From: Lepidodermella squamata
Taxonomy: Eukaryota; Gastrotricha
Assembly (NCBI GenBank): GCA_047495785.1
Contig: JBLDXI010000001.1
Location: 2,418,001 to 2,482,000, forward strand
Direction: 5' to 3'
Length of the DNA stretch: 64,000 nucleotides
Shown here: piece by piece, positions 8,616-17,851 of the stretch
Layout: the number at the start of each line of letters is the position of its first letter
Position numbering within the stretch: the first letter of the stretch is position 1
Program-made: the position numbers and the translations under genes
The notes under the pieces: model-generated
Databases searched by the model: none
What the model was told of the DNA's origin: nothing
Seen by the model: the letters and a program-made list of their open reading frames with translations, nothing else

Positions 8616-11594
8616 TCACCAAAACGAGCATTTCTCAGCCGGGTTCATCTTAGCGCCAGCCGGGCACTTGAACGCTTCTGAAAATTTATCGAAATTCGAC
8701 AGTGTCCCAGTTACACGAATCGGCCCTGGCGTGTGCTCATCCTTCAGAACAGCCAATCGAAGCGACTCGGGTAAATAACTAGTACACCACATTTGACCAA
8801 ATGCCACGAAAAACAGCTGGTCATTCGTCAGCTTCAACGCATCGGTTGATTGCTCACAAATTTCGTGATCTTCCTCGCCAATTTCTTCGCCCATACCTTT
8901 GCGGTAGGCATCGAATGCAACGCGAATAGCTGCGTTATCAGCGATATTTTCGCCGACGGTTTGGGCGCCGCGAATGTGCTCGCCGTTAGCCTCGTAAGCG
9001 TCGAACTGCGAGACGATGCACGCGGCGCGCTCGTCGAAGCGTGACGACGTCTCGTTGTCCCACCACAGGCGCAAATGACCCAGTTCGTCGTACTGCTTGC
9101 CTTTGTCATCGATCGAATGTGCCAATTCATGACTTGAAAATAAAAATTATCACAACAAAATTGTATTTTTCAATGTTTTTTAAAATTAAAAAAATCAGCT
9201 TTTCTTCACACAATAATTCTGAAATTTGAAAGATAGGCGGGCCAGGTGATTACTGATTATTCGGTAATTTTTCGGAAATTTTCTGTTTTCCCTGATTTTT
9301 TTGAATATTTTTTTCGACTCAGTGTTCGAAATGAGGTGACCTACTTACCTTATAATAGCACCGATCGCTCCATAATTAATTGACCCTGGCAGATGGTCGC
9401 CCTTGAAGTAGAAGGGCGGGTCGAGAAGCCCGGCTGGCAGAGCAAATTTATTCTGATGAGTCGCGTAATACGCATTGGCAGTCGTTGGCGTCATGTACCA
9501 TTCGTATTTCACGTCCTCAACACGTCGCAATTTCTATAAAAATAAAAATTTTACGCAATTTTTCTAAACTTTTCTGAAATTTCCTACCATTAGTTCTCTT
9601 TTAAAGGAATAATTAAACGCGTGGAATTGATTAAAAGCGTAGTCTTCAGTGACTGTCAGATTTTCGTAACGGTTGTTCAAGTAGGTCGAGTTGAGAATCC
9701 AATCTGGGAAGCCGACGTCGTAAACTAGGGCGTCGAGCTTCTTCAACGCAAACTCCCGCGTGCTGTCCATCATCCAAGTCGCATTTTCCAACCGCCGCCG
9801 GAAAGATGACACGATTTCTTTCGTCAGGTCCAGAACTCGATGCTTGTCGTCGACGGAGAAATATTCGTCGAGAAACAGCGCGCCGAGAGGGAAACCGATT
9901 GTTGAGTCGGTGTCGGTAACGCAGTGGTGCCAGATTTCCGGCTCGCCTTGAGAGCCTTCGAATATTTGCGCGAATTTTGCGTACAGGCTGCGGAAAGACT
10001 CGCCGAAGTACTTGGCGTAGTCGTCAACGGCTCGGTAGACGAAATAATTGTGCAGAGTTCTACGACCCGACCAAGTTTCCAACATTTCGCTAAGAATAAA
10101 TTTCAAAATTTTACATTTTTGCTTCATTTTCAAAATTAATTAATTAACTAATAAATTTTTAATTGTTTATTAATTTAATTAATTCTTTTTTTTTAGTTTT
10201 CGAATTGAAAATTGCTTAATTCATATTTTAACCGCCCGAAAAAATGGAAAATAATTACCTTATCAGCGGGCCCAGGCTCAAGAAGTAGGGTGAGCAATGA
10301 AACGCAATGACCTCATCGTCGTTGATTTCAACGCCAAGACCATCAAAGGCCGTTCGAAACAGCCTAGTCCAGTTGACGAACGACGACTTTTCATTCATAG
10401 CCGCAATTGTCGCAGTCGAGTAGATTTTCGTGTGGTTTCGAATTTCATGCTTCGGTGACTGTAGAGCGGCTAGGCGTTGCTCGAACTCAACAACCTCGCG
10501 AACGTAGTCAACAATTTGCGGAGTGTAAACGATGAAAAGTTGGTCATCATCGTCATCATTTTCAACGCTTTTATCGACTTCGTTCGATTTTTCGTTCGAA
10601 TTGTCGTTCTCGGCCGATTTTTCGTTGACAGCACGTCGTTTGCGCGCTATGACCTCGTTTTGGACAATTTTAGTGTATTCGACCAGGAGATCGACGTAAG
10701 CTGTCAAAATAGTGTCGTTTGCTATGGTTTTGTTGATGTAATAGTCGCGGGTATCGCTGCCGAGGCCGAGGCCACCTTGGAAGATTTGGATCGAGTACAT
10801 GGAAGAATTAACCGTATCAGTGGTCACGCCCCAATAGAACAGGCCGTTAGGCGTGAACGATGACAAAGCAAGCAGTTCCGACGTCAAATCGAATGTTTCG
10901 TTCTGCGAGGTCATAAAATATTTCAAAAATTTTAAAATTTTAAACAAATATTTCCAAATTCAAAATAGTTAAAAAAAATTAAATTTCAAATCGAAAATTT
11001 TAATTTTTGAAATTTTAATAATTTATACCTTTAATTTTTAATTTTATCTAATTTTAATTAATTTTTTAATTTAATTGTTGATTAAATTTGAGGTAATTTA
11101 TTTGTTTTTTTGAATACCTCAGGTGGACTTTCGTAAAACCAAAATCCTCCAAGTTGATTGACCATATGCTGCATAGCAAGGACGCCGTTCCGGTTCGTTG
11201 CATTCACGTCCATGCATGACTGGAAATATCGATGCGCTTTCGCCCTCGCGCTGTTTCTGTCGCCATCAACCATCAGCGGTTTTTCAAGAACAAGCCGCGA
11301 CTTTCGCGACAGGGCCATGTCGTTTTTCGTAAACTGCGAAATTTTGTTGTCGCCGGGGGTGATTTTGTTGTTGGCTGCAAACCGCCCGCAGACGAATTCG
11401 TAGAAATCATCGCATGGATCGATCGATGTGTTCATCAGTTGGTAGATCGACGAAAATTTCGAACATTCCGACGTGGATTTTTGATCATTTATCGCAAATG
11501 ATTTCTCCCGGCCAGTCGGACTGGCAAGAACTACATTCGAGAGTAAAGATATCGCCGAAACTAATGTAACGGCGAATAGTTTCATTTTCGACAC
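8616..11594 (-). CDS. Secreted neprilysin-like M13 metallopeptidase
   Basis: Five exons, 11118-11594, 10259-10902, 9588-10089, 9349-9533 and 8616-9132, give 774 residues, a usual M13 length. The N-terminus (MKLFAVTLVSAISLLSNVVLAS) looks like a cleavable signal peptide and not the type II anchor of classical neprilysin. M13 hallmarks are present: the substrate-binding NAYY motif (561-564), the zinc-binding HELAH (604-608), the third ligand in GENIAD (E664, D668) and the terminal CxxW (CSFW). The N-terminal M13 region has CDDFYEFVCG. An acidic, Asn/Glu/Asp-rich insertion ending in DDDDD interrupts exon 2. It should be an active extracellular peptidase cutting small peptides. Confidence 0.93.
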
Positions 11595-12901
11595 AATTTC
11601 AGCCTGGCAAAATAAGTAAAACCTGAGAGACTACGACGTGATAGCTTGAAGAACTTCGCTATGATATCTAAAGCTTGCAACAGATTGGATATTAGGACCA
11701 TAATGGTAAATATAGACACTTCAATCTGTGGCCCTATGCTGCTTATCAAACTTGAGCCACGTGGTTGGTCACAACAATTACGAGAAAACGCCTTGATTTA
11801 CCGGATTCCCTTGCTGCCAGGTGTAACGTTAAATAATTTATTCGAAAATGATAGTTTTCCAGATTCGAAGCAACTTTCCTCGTAAATAAAAATCCATTCG
11901 CCTGATGTTGTTAATTTAGCCGTAAAAAATTGTTAAATATGTAGTTGTATTTATGGCTTGGCGAATTATTAATTGATGCACAATAACAACTCACATTTTT
12001 AAGTGTTCTCATTTCGAAATAATTTCCAACCATTAATTTTAAAGCCCATTTTCTCTGCAACCATGATGGTAATCAACCTCTTTTGCATATATACCGTTCG
12101 ACATCTTGCTAATTGACCTTGAGAGTGGCATCAAAACCCCACGTTTCACCTGTTAATTAACCTGTTAACTGTTAATTGATTCTGTAACTTCATCTGTAAC
12201 TGTAATCTGTAATCTGTGAGGTTCCGAAAGATCGACGGCGCAATAGTAATTTTCTACCTCCGAAGCAATTTTCCTTGGAAATTAAAGAGGCGGCGAATAG
12301 ACTGCCCTTGACCAGAGCCTGATTTCGCCGTAAAAAATTGTCTTAAAAAGTGAAGACGAAGGTGAAATATTCTGTCGGGATTACTGCGATGATTCATCGA
12401 GCGTGTGTTGAAAATCCCTTGTTTTTATTATTATTTTAAAAGTTATCACATTTTTTCAAGCCATGAAATAATGAATAAAGGGGCAATAAAGGCGCAATTC
12501 TGATAATACAGCCGCTGTTACAGAAAAAACAACTGGCCAATTTCTCATTTTGGTTCACTATAGACGCAAATATGTTCGTGAGTTTTGCCTGCTACACCTG
12601 ACTTCACCGATAGGGTCCAATGGACCACCCATTGTGCCTTTTTAATTTTTTTTTCGAAAAACTGTTCAACTGAAGAATTCTATAAATTCATCCAGATGAA
12701 TCTATATATTCAAAATAACTAGCGGGATTGAAGTTTCAGTGAAATCAGATAGGAACAATTGAATCAGTCCCGGGCGCCGATTTCCCATCTCACCCTTCAT
12801 TTGCTTGAAAATTCGAAAATTCAAAGTTTTTGCTCCGCTGAAAAAAATCACGCCAAAGTGATGTTGCAAAATTACATAAAATTATTGAGTTAATCTAGTT
12901 T
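11595..12901. other. Repeat-rich intergenic DNA
   Basis: This holds the 3' half of a GTTAAC-family MITE (about 11952-12174). It also has a short duplicated motif: GAAGCAA near 11867 and again near 12263, each followed within about 70 bases by CCGTAAAAAATTGT. A run of CTGTAA-type repeats lies at 12183-12216. No gene is supported. Confidence 0.4.
11952..12174 (+). mobile_element. GTTAAC-family MITE, 3' half
   Basis: From CGAATTATTAATTGATG onward this aligns with the second half of the copies at 20032 and 39074. It shares AAAGCCCATTTTCTC, GCAACC-TGATGG, CGTTCGAC, TTGA-CTTGA and GCATCAAAA in the same order. It ends near TTAACTGTTAA. The 5' half is missing. Confidence 0.6.
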
Positions 12902-13750
12902 CGTCAGCTAATTTTTGCGTTTTGTCAGCTAATTCCTGTTTTTGTCAGAAGCATCGTTTTCTGACAGCAATGACTCTTTTTGACAGCAGAACTGCAATTT
13001 ACCAGCTAGTTTAATTTTAATTGAGTTTCTAACCATATATCGCTAGCCAAGATCATATAAATGCGAATTATAAATTTTTCTAATAATTTCAATATTCGGG
13101 TTGGAATGAATCCATTGCCAGTTTCAACGAATAGTACGCGCGCAAAATCAGTCAAAAATCTGTTGAACCCGCACTTTTGGCACTTTCGACGCGACATAAC
13201 AGCACAAATATGAATCTCTTGGGCAGCGAACTAGTCAGGGTTAGAGGGTTAGAAAAAGGCGCTATACAAGACTGGCAAGTTTTCATCCTGGGGGTTTCGA
13301 CAAGAGTTCGACACGACGATAGAAGCGTGGTAATTCCTTGTTATTCTGTAGAGTGATGGGTGTGGGGGTAGTAGAGAGGGAGTTCGAGTAGTTACAGGCA
13401 ATCAAGCCAAATTTTCCCTTCTTGCTAATATTTTCCTACTTTCTGAGCACTTAATGTTAAAAGATGAAGCTACGGTAATTACTACGGTAAGACTAAGGAA
13501 AAAATCGGCTGACTTGGCGGCCGGACATTGCCGAAGCAGGGCGATTACGGCAATGACCTCTAATTGGCATTTTTCGCGATATTACCCAGCAGTTCGCAGT
13601 AAACGTTTAACATTTTAGATAATTTTAATTTTATTTAAAATTAGCTGATAAATAGTAGTTCTGCTGTCAAAAAGAGTCATTGCTGTCAGAAAAAGATACT
13701 TCTGACAAAAACAGGAATTAGCTGACGGAACAAGGAATTAGCTGACAAAA
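12902..13750. mobile_element. Inverted-repeat element with GTCAGCTAATT sub-repeats
   Basis: Two arms of about 120 bases, 12902-13025 and 13620-13750, are reverse complements at roughly 90% identity. They are separated by about 600 bases. Each arm carries repeated GTCAGCTAATT and TTTCTGACAGCAATGACTC/TTTTTGACAGCAGAACT units. The interior has one 63-codon frame that encodes no recognisable transposase. It is probably a non-autonomous DNA transposon. Confidence 0.65.
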
Positions 13751-13900
13751 CAATATACACCCAAATTATTGCATCTCGATAAAGAAAGCTTTCATTGATA
13801 AAAAACGTTTTACGGCATTAAAAGCGAGTCAAGCTTTCTTGTTGACTACTACTGGTACTACTCAACATCTAGACAAAGTCATATTTGGCAGGATCGTCTT

Positions 13901-14641
13901 TCACTTTTTCTTGTTGAATGGCCAGTTGTTGCCCCATGGAAGTGGCGGCAAAGCATTCCAGTTCCAAGTAGGCTGCGGCACCCAAGGTAACGGCCACTGG
14001 GGCGGCGCCACCGTAGAAGGAGCTTCCCATCGAATCACCGGTAGCTTGATCGGTGGCGGGAGAAGAGGGCGAACCATCTCAGTATTGCCCCCAGTCGTAG
14101 GACCAACTCCATGGGAAACCGTCTCCAGATTGCTCGAGGAGATGCCCCATCGTCCCAGAAGTTGCTTGGCGTAGTTGGCTTGAGAGCTCGATAAAACACT
14201 GGTGCGTGAAAGCACCCAACCGTAACGCCATATAAACCCGTTTTGGACAAGTTCACTGTAACCTACAGCAACATTGTCGTAGTCGGTGTACAAAATGCGG
14301 AAGTCGTTGTCCTTATCGCCGAAATTGACCCATCGAATCGCCCACCAAGCTGGTTCGTCACTGGATTTCACCCTAGCCTGGCCGATACTTAGGGCCCATG
14401 TGTTTCTCGCCGCGAGCCATTGACGATCGTAGACCGTGACTGTTCCGTCGCCGTTGGCTACGTACGTTTTCGTGGCATCGGAGCCTGATTCCTGGGGGGT
14501 GGCCCTCGTTCGATAGATGACGTACCAGTTGCCAACAAATCGAGAGGCGTCGAAATCAGCCTGCAGGCCTGGCCGGCCGACTGACGTTTGGCCGTTAACT
14601 GAGGCTACGAAAAAAGCCGCCGCTAAAATTGCGACAAGCAT
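13901..14641 (-). CDS. Secreted lipocalin-like protein
   Basis: A single coding exon of 246 residues. The start at 14641 is chosen because MLVAILAAAFFVASVNG is a clean signal peptide, and because a splice acceptor (TTTTACAG) lies 23 nt upstream, which makes the longer upstream frame unlikely. Residues about 30-50 contain F-V-G-N-W-Y-V-I-Y, the lipocalin GxW signature. Later beta-strand-like segments include FRILYTDYDNVAVGYS and the C-terminal R-W stretch typical of apolipoprotein D-type lipocalins. It has an unusual Pro/Trp-rich tail (PPQWPLPWVPQPTW, PPLPWGNNWPF) ending in Lys-Lys-Lys. It probably binds a small hydrophobic ligand outside the cell. Confidence 0.88.
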   Translation of the reverse strand: MLVAILAAAFFVASVNGQTSVGRPGLQADFDASRFVGNWYVIYRTRATPQESGSDATKTYVANGDGTVTVYDRQWLAARNTWALSIGQARVKSSDEPAWWAIRWVNFGDKDNDFRILYTDYDNVAVGYSELVQNGFIWRYGWVLSRTSVLSSSQANYAKQLLGRWGISSSNLETVSHGVGPTTGGNTEMVRPLLPPPIKLPVIRWEAPSTVAPPQWPLPWVPQPTWNWNALPPLPWGNNWPFNKKK

Positions 14642-14821
14642 GGCAGTTATTTTTTGTTTTTCAACTGTAAAAAAAATTGGTTGAAAAATTGAAGCTTGTC
14701 GATGTTTTAGTTGCTTAAATAGTCGCGTCGACAACAGCTTCCTTCCCATACCACGCATTTTTTAAGCTTTTTTTTGTAGATGAGCGCAACGTGACGAGAT
14801 TCACGTGTGAAAAAACTGCTG

Positions 14822-14866
14822 CTCTTGTCGACAATCGGCTTGTCGACGTGTTGCTTGTCGACAATA
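14822..14866 (-). promoter_or_regulatory. Three 15-bp repeats with GTCGAC cores upstream of the lipocalin
   Basis: CTTGTCGAC recurs exactly every 15 bases, with GTCGAC at 14827, 14842 and 14857. A further GTCGAC lies at 14727. The array is about 190-220 bases upstream of the lipocalin start. Its palindromic core and regular spacing fit a cluster of factor-binding sites, though a chance microduplication is possible. Confidence 0.35.
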
Positions 14867-15001
14867 AGATTGTGGAAAGTTTTATATGATAACAGCCCTT
14901 GTACTTGAATAACATCCGGATTTGACGATTTTTGTTAAATTTAGGAAAAAATGAGTATAAAGAGAAATGATACGTGGAATTTTAATTTTAGAAAATTAAA
15001 T

Positions 15002-15352
15002 GACCGTTAACAACTGAGAAGTGGGGTTTGGCGAATTTTTTGTATTTTTCAGCAAATGGCAAAACGTGTGTTGACCTGAAGGGGACGATTCTTGCATTCC
15101 TAGATGATCTCACCCAGTTTTTCTTGAGTATTTTGATTTTTCAAAATTCAGACCTCGAGGAAGGTCCCATTCACCTCAAAAGACGAGAGACCCTAAGGTG
15201 TCGCCGAAAAGGCTTATCGATTTAGGTTGACGTAAAAGCACTAGCTTGATTCCAAACAAATTTTTGAATACCTCAGATTATCCCAAAACATCTCGGGTGC
15301 GCATGAGAAATTTTGATATCGTTCGACTTCTCGTTGATTGATCTTGAAGGCG
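15002..15352 (+). mobile_element. GTTAAC-family MITE, internally deleted copy
   Basis: It starts with GACCGTTAACAACTGAGAAG and GGGGTTTGGCG. It then tracks the 20032 copy through GGCAAAACGTGTGTTGAC, GACGATTCTTG, GACCCTAAGGTGTCGCC and GGCTTATCGATTTAG. After GTGCGCATGAGAAA it jumps to the TTTTGATATCGTTCGAC segment near the far end and stops before the 3' terminus. Confidence 0.7.
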
Positions 15353-15540
15353 ACAATATTATAGCACCAGTATTATCAAATTCGATTGTAATACACTTTC
15401 TATAGGAAAATTCTATAGGCATTAACGGGTTAAAATATCACGATGTAAAAAATTTCGCCAAAGCATACTTCTCACTTGCTAACGGTAAAATGATAAAGAA
15501 ATGACAATTGGTTATTTTTATTTGGGTCTTTTAGACAAGC

Positions 15541-15646
15541 GTCGCGCAAATTAATTCGAAACAAAACATTAAGGTGTGCGCAAATTAAACAAAGCGCGAC
15601 ACTTGATCCGCATACTTGCGCGACATTTCGAATTAATTTGCGCGAC
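15541..15646. repeat. Short palindrome with 20-bp perfect arms
   Basis: GTCGCGCAAATTAATTCGAA at 15541-15560 is the exact reverse complement of 15627-15646, with a 66-base loop. The loop holds two further imperfect GCGCAAATT/GCGCGAC pieces. It may be a miniature foldback element. No transcription signal is seen. Confidence 0.5.
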
Positions 15647-16123
15647 GTTTTGGGTTTATCTCTTTTTATTTTTATTTTCAGCAGAACATCTACGGGAATG
15701 AAGAAACGCGCCTTATATCCTTTAGCCCTTTAGCGAGCTATTATTCCGGCCTTCGGGTCTGCTTATTTTTGCCTCTTGATTTTCATTCGCAGTACTTAAA
15801 AGGATGGTTGATTAGGAAGCTGAGCAAATCTAGGTGGTAATTTTTTATTAACTTTAGCATTAGGAGATTTAATCTCCTTTTCTCATGGAATTGGGAAGCA
15901 TTTCGAATTTTTCTGGCAATTGGATGTTAACTCGCCTCTCGTGCCAGACTTTTTGGTCTCTTTTCTGTTTTTTTATTTCGCAAAAAAATTAGCATCTCAT
16001 TTTTTATATTGACGTTGCACTTTTTTTGCAAGAAATCGCCGTCTCGTATGCATATTCTGATTAATTTTCTGGCTTGAGGTTTCTCATCTACGCAACCGGG
16101 CCAATTCGCCATTTCATCACAAA

Positions 16124-16270
16124 TTCGGGCACGGCTTTCGGGTCGTGCCCCAAATCAAATGAAAGCAATTGTGAAAATTGATCAGTCATGTGCGTCGGTG
16201 TTTCACCGGCGGTCCGGAGGTTCTCACGAGCCTCACAGCGGCGAAAGCCGTTATCATTCAATAAAAAAAA
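16124..16270 (+). ncRNA. Multi-hairpin structured repeat, copy B (candidate ncRNA or SINE)
   Basis: This is a diverged copy of the element at 8219-8404. Stems seen are GGGCACG/CGTGCCC, CGGTG-TTT-CACCG, GAGGTTC-TCAC-GAGCCTC and CGGC-GAAA-GCCG, the last with a GNRA tetraloop. It ends in the same type of tail (ATAAAAAAAACAAATTG). Hairpin B is fully re-sequenced relative to copy A yet still pairs. Hairpin C differs at two positions that both stay paired. It is shorter than copy A by about 40 bases between the first and second shared hairpins. It lies just past the 3' end of the minus-strand gene at 16330. Confidence 0.55.
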
Positions 16271-16329
16271 CAAATTGCGAAATAAAACCTGGATGATTTA
16301 CTGAAATCGATTAATTTTTCGAAAAATAT

Positions 16330-16875
16330 TCAGTCGAACACTTCCCAAATCGCAAACCAATCGGAGAGACGAATCGCAATTTCACCGAAAATCATGCCAC
16401 TTGTTACCCCACAGATCAGCAGTACAATAGGCGCCGTAAAGATTTTTCTTGCCATCGCCAATCCGATTGAGGATCCTACCAAGCTGAATAGCACACAAGC
16501 CGTAGTGTCCACGACATGCCTTTTCGCGGTCGTCTTCAAAATTTCGCCATTTACGCACCGCCACGTTGTCCCGCAGATGTTAATGCCAAGTAGGGTAGAC
16601 ACGAAAATAACATTCGAATAATTTCCACTTCGTTCGAAGAGCTTTGAAACGCCCAACAGAACAACATGCAATAAAGCTTTATCCTCACGCGACTTTGCCT
16701 TCTCCGCAGCGTTCATTAGCAGTTGGCGGAAAATCTTTCCTTGGTCGCCATGAAGCTTCGATAAAGTGTATACGAGAGACGTATGGAGAGCTACAAAAGT
16801 CTGTTGCGGGTTAAATGGGACATAGCTGAAGTAGTTTTTCGAGGCAAGATTGCCGGACTCAACTGAGTCGACCAT
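16330..16875 (-). CDS. Small membrane protein of unknown family
   Basis: A single exon of 181 residues. A splice acceptor (AATTTCAG) lies four bases before the start codon at 16875, which supports the start. The first 90 residues are soluble-looking and include an Ala/Lys/Glu-rich helix (NAAEKAKSREDKALLHVVLL). The last half has three hydrophobic segments, around NVIFVSTLLGINICG, ACVLFSLVGSSIGLAMA and IVLLICGVTSGMIFGEIA. There is no signal peptide. I do not recognise the family. The topology fits an internal-membrane or plasma-membrane protein with a cytosolic N-terminus. Confidence 0.6.
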   Translation of the reverse strand: MVDSVESGNLASKNYFSYVPFNPQQTFVALHTSLVYTLSKLHGDQGKIFRQLLMNAAEKAKSREDKALLHVVLLGVSKLFERSGNYSNVIFVSTLLGINICGTTWRCVNGEILKTTAKRHVVDTTACVLFSLVGSSIGLAMARKIFTAPIVLLICGVTSGMIFGEIAIRLSDWFAIWEVFD

Positions 16876-17235
16876 ATTGCTGAAATTAAGGAAAAAATGA
16901 AGAGAGGTAGGTATAGTTTATATTCGAGCTTTTCAACGAAATAAATGACTGTGAATGAGCCTTTCAGTTTCACTTTCTTTCAGGTACTGTTTTATTGAAT
17001 ACTTATGAATGTATTAATCTTTTCATTTGAACAGTAATTAGCGTCGACTCGACATGAATTAAAACCGTTGTATTGATTCAATTTCATTTTTGGAGTTTTA
17101 AAAGGCAGTAGAAATGGGTAGATATTGTTATATTAATAAACGACCAGTGCATTTCGAAATTTCTCGAGTGAAAAAGCGCAACAGGAACCGGTGATTATAA
17201 AAAGCGGGCGGCGGGTTTTTCAGGTCATTTTCCCC

Positions 17236-17331
17236 ATGAAGATGCGTACTGAAACGATGAAGTCGGCGAATCGCCACGCGGGCAGATGTCACGTCCGCAG
17301 CATCGAGCCTGAAAAATTAATAAAATTGTGA
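17236..17331 (+). CDS. Possible 31-residue small ORF behind a TATA box
   Basis: A TATAAAAAG at 17196-17204 stands 32 bases before an ATG that opens a 31-codon basic frame (MKMRTETMKSANRHAGRCHV...), ending in TGA at 17329. A TTTTTCAG acceptor-like motif sits between them. There is no family or homologue to support it; it could equally be chance or a first exon. Confidence 0.15.
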   Translation: MKMRTETMKSANRHAGRCHVRSIEPEKLIKL

Positions 17332-17583
17332 AACTTTTATTTTATTTTTTAAATTTTAATTTGAGGTCTAAAATGATATGAACAATATTTTTCGTAATTT
17401 TCGAAAATTTTAAAATTTATGATTTGAATCTCTATTTTGAAGTACCTAAGCCTTTTCTTCCGGGAATTTCATGAATAATTAAAAAATCTGAAAAAATTCA
17501 GAATAAATAAAAAAGGGGTGCAGCTATTTTTGCATAATTATGTGGTATACTTTTCCCAATTTTACATGAATTTTTTCGAAACT

Positions 17584-17633
17584 AACCCTAACCCTAACCT
17601 CAACCCTAAAAATAACCCTAACTCTAACCAGGA
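17584..17633 (-). repeat. Short degenerate telomere-like (TTAGGG)n tract
   Basis: The plus strand reads CTAACCCTAACCCTAACC and then degenerates through CAACCCTAAAAATAACCCTAACTCTAACC. That is about eight units of the TTAGGG type on the minus strand. It lies in a non-coding stretch downstream of the galaxin-like gene. Confidence 0.55.
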
Positions 17634-17851
17634 TATCCGAGTTATTTTCACACCAAGAACCCGAGCATTTTACGATCTTGGAAAAGTCTTGGAAATTCGG
17701 AAATCGAACTGGCGCTCTTCTTCTTTAAACCAATTGAAGTCGAATGGTAGCTTTTTCGACCACCCTATATTGAAAAAAATCCTGCAGGGTGACTACAACC
17801 GCAGGGTGTCTAAAAGGCATGTCTCCGAGATGGGAAATCGTATGAATTCGG

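Noticed and set aside
10477-10863. A 128-codon plus-strand frame rich in Phe, Val and Asp
   Set aside because: Antisense to the acidic insertion of neprilysin exon 2. Its composition is explained by the reverse complement of GAA/GAC/TCG codons.
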